In this document: positions 44,998-56,930 of the stretch, in pieces | Layout of the letters: each line of letters starts with the position of its first letter | How positions within the stretch are numbered: the stretch's first letter is position 1 | From: Trissonchulus latispiculum | Taxonomy: Eukaryota; Nematoda; Enoplea; Enoplida; Ironidae | DNA: 64,000 nucleotides | Direction: 5' to 3' | Assembly: GCA_030248195.1 (NCBI GenBank) | Contig: JASAND010028842.1 | Coordinates: forward strand, 26,748-90,747 | Translations under genes and position numbers: made by a program | The notes under the pieces: generated by a model | What the model was told of the DNA's origin: nothing | Database searches by the model: none | What the model saw: the letters and a program-made list of their open reading frames with translations, nothing else

Positions 44998-45873
44998 ATG
45001 AATAATTCAACATATCGCCATACACTTGATGCATACGAGTTGTCATTTCTTGTTTGGACTAATGTAATAGCAGTGGGTGGCCTTGTTGCCCATGGTATTA
45101 TTTTTACTGTTATGTACTTGCACAAGAATAACTTTAGACACATGTTTTACAAGCTGATGGTAACATTGGGAATTTGTGAAATTACTTTGTTGTTGTTGCA
45201 TTTGGTTTTTCTTACACCAAGCGCAATCCTTGGGATCGAGAACGTTCCTTACCAGTATCAAAGAGTTTGTGGTTTTCTCACTGGTGTGGCAGCACAGAGT
45301 ATCTTCTGTCTGATTCCAACGTTGTCGGCTAACCGTTTAGTTGCAACAGTTGCCTGGAAAGCTTTCCGTCTTTATGCAACAAATGCTGTCGCCTATTCGC
45401 TTGTATTCGGATGTATTGCCATTGCCATATTATTAATGACCGCACTTGAGTTATCTGGCTGTTTTATTGTTCTGACACATTCTTATATTTATCGGGTTGT
45501 ATGTAGCAAGGACAGTTTGGCTTCTAAGGTGATATCACATATTGGTTTAATTGGTTTGTTTTCAGCATCTATCTGTATATCAATGCAGGTGATTATATTC
45601 TGGAAAGTCAAGTCAGTTGCTATCAGAAACCATGGCGGCAAAAAAGAAAGGTCATTAGCTTTACAGTTTGCGTTATTTAGTTCAATCTACTTCACGTATG
45701 CTATTTTTGATACACTGGCTGATATTCTGAAAAAACACACAATCATTGACCATAAACTGGCAGACTCATTTACCAGAACTATGGGACTGGCAACGTCACT
45801 CTGCAATCCTGTTGTATATCTTTGCTTTAACTCTGATATCCGGAATCACTTGCCGTGCAGTAAGGGTAGTTAA
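44998..45873 (+). CDS. Seven-transmembrane receptor A3 (rhodopsin-like, chemoreceptor type)
   Basis: An intact 291-codon single exon, the best-preserved A copy. Asn3 glycosylation site, Cys91 and Cys169, ANR at 111-113 in place of DRY, an NHGGKKER loop before TM6, and canonical NPVVY at 270-274. The C-tail is short with Cys287 as a possible palmitoylation site. Versus A1, changes cluster in loop 2 (DSLASK for ITWSSN) and the N-terminus, which are extracellular and could alter ligand recognition. It converges with B3 on the other strand. Ligand and G protein unknown. Confidence 0.88.
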   Translation: MNNSTYRHTLDAYELSFLVWTNVIAVGGLVAHGIIFTVMYLHKNNFRHMFYKLMVTLGICEITLLLLHLVFLTPSAILGIENVPYQYQRVCGFLTGVAAQSIFCLIPTLSANRLVATVAWKAFRLYATNAVAYSLVFGCIAIAILLMTALELSGCFIVLTHSYIYRVVCSKDSLASKVISHIGLIGLFSASICISMQVIIFWKVKSVAIRNHGGKKERSLALQFALFSSIYFTYAIFDTLADILKKHTIIDHKLADSFTRTMGLATSLCNPVVYLCFNSDIRNHLPCSKGS

Positions 45874-47080
45874 TAGCAAAATGGAGGAAACGGCAGTCAT
45901 ATACAACGTGCAACATATGAAACATGATACTAAATGATATGTTCAATTTATTTTGTCATATAAGTTAATTCATGACTAAAAAACTAAATCAGCCAGTCAC
46001 TACGATTGTGAATTGATTGTGTACAACTTTTTCGAAAATGTGGATATTACTCAAACTAGCTTCTTTTCTGGTTCTGCATATCAAACATTCACAACCACCT
46101 CTTTTCTAATCGAAATTATATTCTGAGAATGCTACTTTGGGCACATGTACATTCAAAATAATCGAGTACTTAAACTTACTTAAAAACATGGATAGACGAT
46201 CCCGTGTATATCCAAGACGAGAAGTGGATTTAAAACAGTTTTGATCATTCTGCCTTCATGCTTGCTATGTTTCATAAAACACCAGATAGTTAGAATCAAC
46301 CAGGTTCCCACGAAGGTTTATTCAAAGTTGCTCTGTTTGCATCATTGAGTTCCCATCAAATCACATAATAGCATCGACTGTGACGAAGATAGACGAAACG
46401 TTGTTTTCTCACATCTGACTTTTAACACAACGTTGACTAAAGACCATGGTTATGGCTACTTATTTTGTTATCCTTAAATGAACCCAAGCACGCGCAATTG
46501 GCTAGCCCATTTACTGATTTTGTTCACAACATTATTTGTCGAGAGTTTAAAGGGCTTAAAATGCCCAGGTAAGGTAATAAGCATTTTTGTCAAGATAGTG
46601 CATGATCAGTAAAGGAAACCTGACAACCTTTCTACGTTCTGGTTACTTTATAATTAATAGTACAACTCACTTTCAAGAAAAGGTTTGCGCGCGATGTGTA
46701 CAGGTACGATGAGGCAATCCAACGAGGTTTTACATATGGTGCTGGTGTTGCTGGGTCATATTCTTTCTAAATTGCCCTGACATCCTAGTTTACCTCTGTT
46801 ACAGTGGACGGAAGTAAAGAGAGCGGGAATGTTAAAATAATGTTTCCTTGTATCTACGGTCTAAAGTTAAAATTATTAAAAATCAAACTATTAATTGCCA
46901 AAACTGCAGTTAAAATAATTTATTGTAAAGTTGTATTTTAGTTTTCTAGTTTTTAATTATTTCTAATATTAATATGGTGGCAATCCTCTTTCTATTTTTT
47001 TATTGATTGCCTGCTATTTCTTTGTCTTTCGCATAACATGTAACGCTTGCACACAGAAAGTCACCATTTGTTTTCAACAG
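45874..47080. other. Intergenic, 3' flank of A3
   Basis: Duplicated flank to about 46750, then about 240 bp specific to this unit (46760-46990, with ttaaaataatttat words). No gene. Confidence 0.5.
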
Positions 47081-47260
47081 CTACATAGTGACCGAATGAT
47101 CTCGCGCTTTCGCGCTTTGGAACATAGTTTAAAAATGCTAAACTTTAAAGATTTAGAATTGATTTCTTTGCTCAGTCAGGTCTCTGCTCGCTGTATCACT
47201 GTGATTTCACATTCATTTTTTAATTTCTCCTTCATGTGGTTAACAGAAACAACTCGTTAA
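47081..47260 (+). pseudogene. F-box-like remnant, unit 3 copy
   Basis: Equivalent to 10584-10818. The frame that is open in unit 1 has TGA six codons after the acceptor here; another frame carries LEHSLKMLNFKDLELIS. Confidence 0.2.
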
Positions 47261-48987
47261 CGCAACATGAGCTTCGGACACATATATCAGTTTCTGAAAA
47301 TAGTGTGTACGCGATGGCTGCCGCTAAGAGAAAGCTTGTGAAAATGATGTACAGCTTGTCCTTTCGTTACAGTTTACTATCCCATCACAAAATAGTTCCA
47401 ATTAGCTCGATTTACCTGAGTAATGTTAATATGGTTTCCATTCATCTTACGGCTCGGAATCTATGACTTGTCCTTATCACTTAGCATGTCCTATAACTTA
47501 ACATCAAATATTTACAACTGTAATGACATTAGATGGTCATAAGAAGGGTTGTCATCCGGGCCTGTTTCAGGTTTTCTTTGGGACCGTTTCCGGGCCATAG
47601 GAAAATTTGATATAAAGGGATAGATTTTTAGATTTTAGATTTAGATCAAATTTATACTGCAAGTCCTTGAAACTGTAAGCTGTTTACATACTTCAATTGA
47701 TTTGGAAAATACGAATGTATCCAGCGTTAACTTTGTATAACATATATAAAGTATTGACTAAACAATAGTATCATTGTTGTTTGGGCGCCTTTACTGCGCC
47801 AGGGCGCATCGCTCGATACAGTTTTCAATTCAATCGTTTTCATTCAAATGCTCCAATGATTTGTGAAATTGGTGAATGGCACATTAATTTATTATACCTA
47901 TTCGTTTATTGAGATGACGTTTAAGATCCAAGACATAATCAGAATAGGCTTACAGTTACAGTAAAGCGTTCCTTTACATTAAAAATCATTGCAATTTTCA
48001 CAAAATGTATTAATTTTGCATTTATTTCCTATCGGTGATGTCTATTATTCGCAGAACACTAGATTAAAAATACTGCTTTACTAATTCTGGCTATTCTGGC
48101 CGGTATCGAGCCCGAAATCCGGGCCGTCCTCCGGCTTGTTTCGGGTGACTAAGAATTTTTTGGGCTGGCCCGGATTTTTTGTTAACGTGACAGTTAAGTT
48201 AATAGTAGTCAGAAGCAGTTATTAAATCAAAAGTTTGAATTTAAATGGGTAATTAGCTAAGTTTACAATTTACAGTATATATTAAAATTGAAATTTGAAA
48301 TTTATCGAAATAACATTTTCTATGCAATATTCAAAGCCCAGCTGTAATATGAACACCAAGGGAAGAATCCAAGAAGACATGAGATATTAAACCTTCAGGC
48401 TATATTCCAAAATTGGCAAAATTAACATTGAAAGTTGTAAAAAATTATGTAAATACTTCCGTTTTGTCAAAGAACAGTTACAAGCTCTGTACCAGAAGCA
48501 TCGTCTTTAGAGATAAAGGGTGAGGCTTAAAACGAAAGCAACCATGAATTCGTTCCATATTTCGAAAATACAAGAAAGTTTTACATTTCGAACGAGTTCC
48601 AGTTAGTAGCTGGCTTGAAAATTGCCCGAAGCTCTAATTATTTGCGAATGACTTTAATTTATTTTGAACTTTTTGCGCTTTTTTGCAATTTTGCTTTTTC
48701 TAATATATTTATTTAATATACACGAATAAGAGGTTTATATATATATACATATCGGATTTACTTAATCTTAATGCATTTAATTTTATTAAGCAAATGATGT
48801 TGTACATGCAACCGAATATTGTTTTTTCCATAGAGTCATACATAGTTAATTATATACGTACTTTAGAGTTTTTAGATGCAGGTTTTCCATTCAAACTTAA
48901 GGTACTGATATCGCTTTGTGTAAATTTGACTCTACAGGCTCCAATTCGTTATGAAAGTAGATGAAGCCTTCCAGATATGTTATTTTA
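47261..48987. other. Intergenic with CCGGGCC pieces
   Basis: 47550-48185 matches 11055-11675. 48255-48460 is an insertion relative to unit 1. The TWA element of unit 1 is absent. No gene. Confidence 0.45.
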
Positions 48988-49571
48988 GTGCTCTTTATCA
49001 TACTGGGACCAGTCACGGATTTTTAGGCCAAAAGATAAGAAAGTTTTGGTTTTTGGCCTTAGCCTTCTAGTAGGTAGACCAGACACCGGATTGGTTGTTA
49101 TGGCTGGAAAGAGGACACAAAAATGAACATTTTTGCTTTTACAACCTTTGAGCTACCTCCAGTGGTTAAGTCAGAGTAAGCAAAATACCATTTTGATGGT
49201 CAAAAAATAGCCAATGGGGAAATCGGTTTTTTTTAAAAGTACTCTCAAACCTTATGAACAATTTTCGTCAATTTATACTCAATCGATACAGCGTCCAAAT
49301 GACCATTTTATGAATCTTTCCTGGCCGGACTTTATTGTTTTCAGCTAGAGACTTGGCCGGAAAACCATTTTGGCAAAACTGCGGTTAGCTTGTTTGTTTT
49401 TGTTTTGTATGGTTTTGCTAATTTTGCAAGTTTCGTAAGCTCATGAGAATATCTGGACTTTAAGCTCCGAAACGATGTATAAAGTTCTTTCCAACTCCCA
49501 AATGTGCGAAAGTTATAGCGTTTTAAAAAATCAACACAAAAGCACTGCACAAAAGGATACCGCCACCTTAA
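48988..49571. mobile_element. TTAA-flanked element family 2, unit 3 copy
   Basis: Matches 14313-14881 and 30461-31044, ending CCACCTTAA. Confidence 0.55.
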
Positions 49572-51317
49572 GAATATCATACAACAAAGTTGTAAAAACA
49601 CTATCACACGTCGGAAGGAGCAAGACTGTTAAGGGCGAACAAAAACTAAAGGCTTTTGAATAAGCTCACTACTCCCGCAGCCACGATAAGTTGATCAGTG
49701 TAAAGGAGCAAGCGATTTGCTGTTATCTCAATCCAAATGGAGCTACTTTAGGTATAGTGAATGATGGGATATATGAAACAAACAGCAGAGATAGTGAGAC
49801 ATGTCGAGAATCCATCAATCCTTTGCATTTTATTAGTGGCATAGATAAAGAAGGCCCCATCTTTGCATGTTATAAGTTCCCGATTTTGTGTTTTCAATGT
49901 TTTCAATGCATTCGGCTTTTTTCATTGTTTTGAGTTTTTTAAGAACAGTACGGAACATGCAGACAGAGTTGGCACAGTTGAATGCGCCACGATTGTTCTA
50001 TATTCGAGAAACTACAATAGGTGGTACAATTCGATTAAGTCTAGGCGAAAACTAGAATTGTGCAACATAGCAACTTTACAACGTATTTGGTAATCTGCCT
50101 CAGCCTAACAATCAGAATGTGTCACGGACTATGAGCTAGAACTAATAGGACACTAGCCCGTCCGGACAATTCACTAGCTATATCATTGTCCAGACTATGG
50201 GCTAGTCACAGCAGGACATTGTACTGCATGGAATTCCGTATGATAATTAAGCCTGTGTGCAAATGCTGCGTATGACTTACAGTCGTTCATCTTAACAGTC
50301 GAACAAGGTCAAAAGGTCAAACTTCAACAAATGACTAAATTAGTTGTCATCATGGATCCATTGGCAGAAAAAGGTTTGACAAGAAAAGAATTGGAATGAA
50401 AAATATTTTCGAGGCGTCTGTTTGTCTGGGGCTAGTCTAAACCCGAGGAATTTCTCCAGACCATTGTGGAATTTTAACTGAGGCTTCTTTGAAATTAAAC
50501 GATACCTAAGATACGAAGCAAACTACCACATCTGTTTTCTAAACGAAGTATTGTGCTGCAACTCATAATTATGCTCGACTCGAGAAATGTCCTTTTTAAG
50601 TGGATACATTGGCTGTCCTTATCAACAGGCTAGTCAAAGCTTCAACCGACGTATCACCAAAGCATATGAAAGTTACTGATGTAAATACAACAAATATAAG
50701 CGATAGCAGTACTAATACAATAACTTATGCTGTCATGAACAGGTCAGTTGATATCTTGGACATTCATTTTCTACTGAAATAACCAATATGGAAAATGTTT
50801 GAATTGAGCTTTTTTTGAAGATAACAGGTATCTTAAAGCTACTTCTACGTCTTGCTGCAAACGCGTCAATGCTAATATGCCAACAGATAGCGTGGCGGTC
50901 ACAAAATATTTTCGGAACGAAATAGTTAATGTTAGCCGATGGTTAGCTTGTTCATACTTAAGCTATGAATGATAGCTGGCAGATCATAGGGGGAATCTCT
51001 AACCCCATCAAAAAAGAGCAGGGACGAACATGGGGAGGCTAACGACAAGAGCATCCAAAAATAACTTACTGACATTCCCAGGTAAATGGTTTGCGTTATT
51101 GTAATGAAGCGATAATCCAATAAATGAGAATAGATAATGTTACAATCGTGCATGAATGAATGAATGGGCAACGGAACTTGTCCCGGAACTATCGAGGATT
51201 AGCCGATGAGGGTTATGGACTGAATTCCGTGACAGAAATTAGTAACATTTTAATATAATCACTTTTAGAAAGTAAGTTTGTTTACATAACTCTTTCTCCA
51301 AATTTATCCCCTTGATG
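49572..51317. other. Intergenic between family 2 element and B3
   Basis: Duplicated with unit 2. It contains the TTG-initiated 80-codon frame (49691-49933) and the 3' hairpin at about 51178. No gene supported. Confidence 0.45.
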
Positions 51318-52313
51318 TCATTCAATAGGGGCAACAACATCTTTTCTTTTGTTTCGAATTGATGTAGCCGGAATGCTCATATTATGGACATCCAATTCCA
51401 AAGAGAGGTTACATTTCCGCAACCGCTTGCTAAAAATGTATTCTTCGCGTCTGAAAGTTGCATTAAACATTAAGTAAAAAATAGCGTTGATTCCAAGATT
51501 TAAATTAAACAAAGCTATAGTAGAATAAAACAAGACATTATCAACGGCTACTTGGCTCGATCGTAGCATCTGATCTGCTATGGGAGCTGGTGTGGCAAAA
51601 ATGACTAGCCCCACAAAACAGAAGAACATCATTTTGGAACCTCTAGCACGCTTCCTGAGTTCTGCTTTAGTGGCTTGGGACGTTGTTGCTTTAAGTTTAA
51701 GGAAAATGCAGCCATAGCAAATTAGCATGATCAAGCAAGGAATATATATGAAGATCGTATCTACACATATCTTCCACTCAATCTGGTTTATGTCAATGAG
51801 GCAGAAAGCAGACTCGGGTATTGCAACAAATTCTCCCCACAATTTTAATCCTGGCAGCATCGCAATTATTATAAACGAAGGTAACCAGACGCAGGAGCTC
51901 CAAATAAAGTAGGACATTCGAATAGTGAAGGTCCTTGCATACAATACAGGGGAAAACACTGCTGTAAACCGATTTATGGCAATCAGAGACTGCCCTAGGA
52001 CTGAAGTACCACTGCTGAAATACCAAATCGATCCAATCCATCGGCACATTAAATTCATTGCTCGTGTTTCCTCTTCAGTTCTAGATTCTACAGAACCAAA
52101 GACTATGCTAAAGACCCCTTGTAAAGCAATTAGTGCGCTGCACAAGGAATCCGTTGCTGTCAACAAACACACAAGGTTATAGGTTACTTGCTGCCGCAAC
52201 TCGTTTGACGTCATAATAAGTATTGCTATGAGGACATTGGTAGTAGCTATTCCTGAGCCGGTACCAAGCAGCATTAGTCCTCCCCAGAATGCGGTTGTGC
52301 TGTTTGTAGTCAC
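51318..52313 (-). CDS. Seven-transmembrane receptor B3, start codon changed to GTG
   Basis: The coding frame is open for 331 codons, with all class-A landmarks of the B/B' group: Asp in TM2, INRF, CVWLP in TM4, IYIPC in TM5, ATPAP in TM6, NAIFY in TM7 and C-terminal APIE. The codon at the conserved start position is GTG (52311-52313), while B2 has ATG. The frame runs on upstream to an ATG at 52392-52394, adding 27 residues (MLTLLREPSE...), but that ATG lies before the acceptor-like AG at 52333-52334 and is out of frame in the sister copies. Translation from the next internal Met (residue 14) would drop the glycosylation site. So this copy may be translated poorly or from a new start. Confidence 0.75.
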   Translation of the reverse strand: MTTNSTTAFWGGLMLLGTGSGIATTNVLIAILIMTSNELRQQVTYNLVCLLTATDSLCSALIALQGVFSIVFGSVESRTEEETRAMNLMCRWIGSIWYFSSGTSVLGQSLIAINRFTAVFSPVLYARTFTIRMSYFIWSSCVWLPSFIIIAMLPGLKLWGEFVAIPESAFCLIDINQIEWKICVDTIFIYIPCLIMLICYGCIFLKLKATTSQATKAELRKRARGSKMMFFCFVGLVIFATPAPIADQMLRSSQVAVDNVLFYSTIALFNLNLGINAIFYLMFNATFRREEYIFSKRLRKCNLSLELDVHNMSIPATSIRNKRKDVVAPIE

Positions 52314-52332
52314 TGGCAAAATTAGTCGATGG

Positions 52333-52334
52333 CT
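52333..52334 (-). promoter_or_regulatory. Splice-acceptor-like AG upstream of B3
   Basis: The same pyrimidine tract and AG as in B1 and B2. Confidence 0.45.
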
Positions 52335-52587
52335 GAAAAGAAAGGAACGGAAATGCAATAATAATTCGGACGGTTCTCTAAGTAGAGTAAGCATTTACTG
52401 CCATAGTGTGCTTTGGAAGAACTCCTTCTCAAAAAGGTAAGGAGCTGCCTGCAAACGCGTTAACAAAATATTAAGCAAATCAGGTTCATAAGCGCAATTC
52501 CACTGTTTAAGCTGGCGCAATGTTCAAACTGTTCACAGGAGCTGTTATGCGCACTATCATAAGGACGAGACTTTCGCTTATCCGTTT

Positions 52588-52614
52588 CACAGAGAAGCTT
52601 AACGCTTCTCTGTG
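52588..52614. promoter_or_regulatory. Conserved hairpin in B3 leader region
   Basis: Perfect arms cacagagaagc / gcttctctgtg, as in B2. Confidence 0.6.
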
Positions 52615-52678
52615 GAAAGATTAGCAAGCCAAGTTAAATCATACAATTCACTCTTCCTTTCCCTGTTACTCGCGTGCG

Positions 52679-52723
52679 TATATATAGCGGAGAGCACGCG
52701 GCCGCGGTAGGTATTGTGGCGTA
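52679..52723 (-). promoter_or_regulatory. B3 core promoter with altered CRE-like site
   Basis: TATATATA at 52679-52686 is kept. The CRE-like site reads tggcgta (52717-52723) instead of tgacgta, which breaks the core. Confidence 0.45.
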
Positions 52724-52749
52724 TTTGTGCGTATAACAAATTTATATTG

Positions 52750-55734
52750 TATGATGTTATAGATTATTGTGGGTATTGGGCGTGTCAGCATGGACTACTG
52801 CTACCCACCATTTCATTTCTGAGTGAAACTAGATTAAAAGACAAATCTAAAATTTAAAGTACACATCAATGCAGCTTATCCTCACTTTTAGCAAGGTCAC
52901 ACGCATTGTGTATATCTAGCATACTATCATACATGTGCTTGGGAGGGGTTCATCCCCCAGGCATGAAGTCACCCCTCAGAATCCGGCTTTTTCCGGTTTT
53001 TTGGGCAAAAACCTGAAAAATCCGGCTATCCGGAGGTTCACCCCAATTTTCCTCTCGCACATGCCTGCAAACTACATATTCTATTCTTATCGTAGTATCG
53101 TAAGTGACATTAGAAGTTGAAGATTTTTAAACGTGTCAAAAGTAATATTGTGGATTGTGGATAACATTTACACGTAGGATTTCTATCAAATTTACAAAAA
53201 TTTTCACGTTCCTTTTTTCAGATTCTTGAGTGTTTTTCCTTAAACTTTTCCATTCCGGGAATAATAATTTGTTTGCCGAAAAAGTTAAGTCAAAAGATTT
53301 TCTTGAATTATTCTTGAAATTAAACAGATTTTAACACCGTTCCTGAGGGTTTATATTCCGGTGGGTATTAAACTTGAAGTAGAGTTCTTGGGTTCAATCC
53401 ACCGTTAAAACCTGATCTAATTTTCGGATTTAGTTTGTTGTCGCGTAATTTCACTTTAAATCGTGGTTTAAATGACCATTTCATGACACCACCTCAAAAT
53501 TCAATTGATTATGGTTTAGTACTGAAACTTATATACTTATATACTTATACTTAGACCTAGCCATATGCTTAGACTTAGGCAAGCTCTAAGGCAAATACAA
53601 AAGCCAAACTAACCACGAAGCTTTAGTTTATACAAAAGGAAACCCCAAGTCTAAGACTAACACTAAGCCAAAGCCAGCCAGTAGAATTGCAATGATAAAA
53701 ACCGAGCCTCGACAATATGTAAGGTATGGCTGAGGCTTAGGTTTAAGATCGTTCGGATACTGGATTAATTCCGGCTATTTTATGCGTTGAAATTTATTGA
53801 AATTTAATGCAATATAATGGTTTATCCTCGAAAACATTTTAGGACGTGAAAATCTGCCGTTGTCGTGAAATTAGCTTATAGTCAATTGCATAGCCATTCA
53901 AAACCAACAACTTTGGTTTCGAAATTATTTTTTGCTTTCTTGCGGACAGGAGGTAACAACAAAAATTAATTTTCTGGCAATCCCGATATAGCCCTCATTT
54001 GTACACTACTGTACTATGTTTCGTGACAAACACAAAATCAATTTGATTTTATCTTGGGTTGGTTTGGTTTTGGGTTTGGTAGTTGAATTTAAATTCGTGA
54101 TTAATTTTAACATTGTTCCTAGTAATGCATATAGACGTAGCAATTGTGACGTAATCGAAGGTTAACACGGGGGTCTGCGGAGGGGGTCCAAGCCCCTCCA
54201 ATCCGGGCAAGGTAGAAGCCCTACCGAAGTTGGGGAGGGAGCAAGCACAGGGTCTGGGAGTAAGCAATAATAGCCGGAAAATATAGGATTTTACACTAAA
54301 ATTTTAAAAACTGTCCGGGTTTGCCGTAATTTTAATCTTTCTCAAAAATTTTAAATTCTTTCTAAAAATTGAAGATTTTGTTGCAAATTTTAAGAAATCG
54401 CAAATTTTAATAAAATTGTCTTTAATATTTTGAAAAATTTTAAAAATCTTTTTTGAGCTGCAAGCCCCCTCCAAATTTTCTGGGGACAAGCCCCCAACCC
54501 AGGATCCTATCCTATGTATGGACGTAATGACTGTCGATTTGTCGGATTTGGTCATATGCAGTCCTTTTTCAGTATTTTGCCTGTTGCCCACGGATTGTTA
54601 ACACTGAAAGAGTCAGTCATTGATGACAAGCGCTCTATGTGATAACGCTACAGACAATAGTTAGAATGCACAGTCCACAGAAAGGCCCAAAAAAGGATAG
54701 GCACCTGTGTGCAACGTTGCGCTGTGCAAACCCCAAGCACCGGCATGCAAACTCTAGGTACCGCTGTGCATACCAATATTGAATCCTTTCTCTAATAAAT
54801 GGCAGAAGTGATAGTACTTTTACTTTTCAAATGGCACACAAACAAAATATTAACTATTTTTGTAAAACTCTTTAGACATTCAAAACGAGTAATGAGTACA
54901 AGACAAGTAATTTCTTTGGGATTTGCTCGCATTTTTTGTAAACTTATAACAAAAACCAGGCAAATCAGTACCGTTGTATATTAATTTGTCCTTTCCATGA
55001 CCTGACTTACGAGTATCTGGATTTTCTTAATCAGCTATAAAACGTACAAGTTTTTGGTATAGGAATTAAAGGACACCACAATTTGTTAAGAAAGCGATAG
55101 TGGCAGTGTCAATTTAATTTGTGAATGCTAATTTGTTCTAATTGCAACATGTTTGACGTTTTACTACATTTCGATTAGTTTGCACAGTGGGAAGATTCCC
55201 AATGAAGACGATTCATCCGTCAAACCAAAAATTGACATATACTCTCACAGCACAGTACAGACTCATAAAATACCCTCCTGTTGTCGACGCATGCAGAGGA
55301 AAAGGTTAGCATACGATCACTATTAGAGTTCAAATTCAAATTGACTTCACTCAGCTCTGCTTCTAAATTCATCCTTCACACTACTTCACAAGATCTTGGC
55401 AATTGAGCCAGGTTATTGCTTTGCTTCAGAAATGAAATTAACAGAAGTCGCACGTTAACGCATTCCGTAATTAGGTTAATAATTTAATCTTCAGTGAGAG
55501 ACGCAGGTGGAATAGATCTGCAGTACTTCATGACAAGTTTAACCCCACCTTTGCTCAATTCGATGAAAGCGAATTGAAGGTTTGATTATTGGAAATAAAG
55601 GCTAACCTGTGCTATTTTTGCGTCATCCCCAAGACTCTACTAATTATCACTGACAGTGACGACATTTGCTACAGCAAGTATAGCACATCGCAATGTTAAC
55701 ATAAGCAAATTAGTGTTTTCTAGTTTGATGCTGC
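52750..55734. other. Duplicated noncoding tail of unit 3
   Basis: Aligns with 17471-20499 and 34690-37900. It includes the C-rich repeat at 52930-53060. No gene. Confidence 0.5.
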
Positions 55735-56298
55735 GCCCACCATAGTTCTGTGACTAACTCAAAAGCAAACTTGCTCAGGGACACCAAGGTTTCGGCGTTG
55801 AATATTAGCCCAAAAGCAATCATCTGAGGTAGCGGTATTACACTGATTACATTGCTTTCCCGCATATGACCAACCGGTTGTTCTATTCAAGGTGTTTCCC
55901 TCTAACCCGCCTACCACATGAAAAGCTCGCATAGGATAATACAATTGTTGAGGGTCTTGGTTGACAAAGTTGCACCTAACTTTTCACAAAAATTGACAGA
56001 TTGCTATCAGCAGACAAAAGATAAAGTATGAAACACCTTGTCTGCGATTTCTTTTTTGACTTCTCTATATGCCTGAGGTTTGTGTGCTGCTGACAGAGCC
56101 CATAGCCACAGCCTCAGATCCAATTTGCAGGCTCCCTCCACTGTACCACTTCCTTTATACTCATACCTTCTCCCACGTTTTGAACTTATCCCACTCACCT
56201 TGAAGTGCCCAGATATTAAACAAACTTAGGAATTTTTGGTGAAAAGTTTTGCAAAACTTCCAGCTCCCCCGGAAATCGTTGTCCAAAAATTAGTTTAT
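55735..56298 (-). pseudogene. Relic of the CxxC-containing gene (unit 3)
   Basis: Contains disrupted copies of the segments at 37903-38187 and 38338-38470. Here the upstream exon-like part keeps its frame and donor (GAGAAG|GTATGAG). A second frame, 56007-56198, reads WALSAAHKPQAYREVKKEIA. The CxxC part has stops. It is broken further by an insertion at about 56298. Confidence 0.3.
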
Positions 56299-56853
56299 TC
56301 CTGCTGCGCCTCAGCGCAGCAGGTCTCTTATGTTTGCTCTGACATCTTGGTTCCCACGCAACGACTTGCAAAACATAGGTCTTTGCATGAAAGCGTGTAA
56401 ACAATGCTTTAAGATGGCAGAGCATGATTTACACTACAGTCCGATTTCAAAACAGCTATGACTCACAAAGCAAATAAAATCAGAAGATTGCTAATTCATT
56501 AAAAGGAAACAGGTTTATTCTTTACTGACAGGCTAAAGATCTCTTTCAACCTTTTGCAGACGACAGCTGACCATTTTGAAGAACAAGATTTATGTGAAGT
56601 TAAAGTTAAGTTCAAATGGAATGGTTTTAATCGCAGTCAATAAGTAAAACATGCGAACATTACAAATTTATGAAAGTTGTATTTCTTTTACAGTTTATTT
56701 AAGGCTTGGTAAGAATTTGCTTGCATAATTGCATTTTGCTTAATTTCCCAGTAACTTCAACTTTAAAAGAGATTCCGCTGAGCAGCAAGCCTACAATTTA
56801 TGGAAATGTTCTTTTGACAACATTTAATCTTTTGCAGGCAATAGTGCTTGTTT
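56297..56853. mobile_element. Insertion of about 560 bp with terminal hairpin
   Basis: Unit 2 is continuous at this place (agtttattttgttataaaac). Unit 3 carries extra sequence that begins with a perfect palindrome, cctgctgcgc-ctca-gcgcagcagg. The type is undetermined, and there is no coding capacity. Confidence 0.55.
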
Positions 56854-56930
56854 CGTTATAAAACTGAATCATTTAGCTTGGTTGGGGCAATGTCAGCATT
56901 TCACGTGAACAACGGAATGTTGAAAACAGC

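Noticed and set aside
52314..52394. 27-residue N-terminal extension as the normal B3 start
   Set aside because: The upstream ATG frame is disrupted in B1 and B2 and lies before the acceptor-like AG. It is kept only as a possible rescue.
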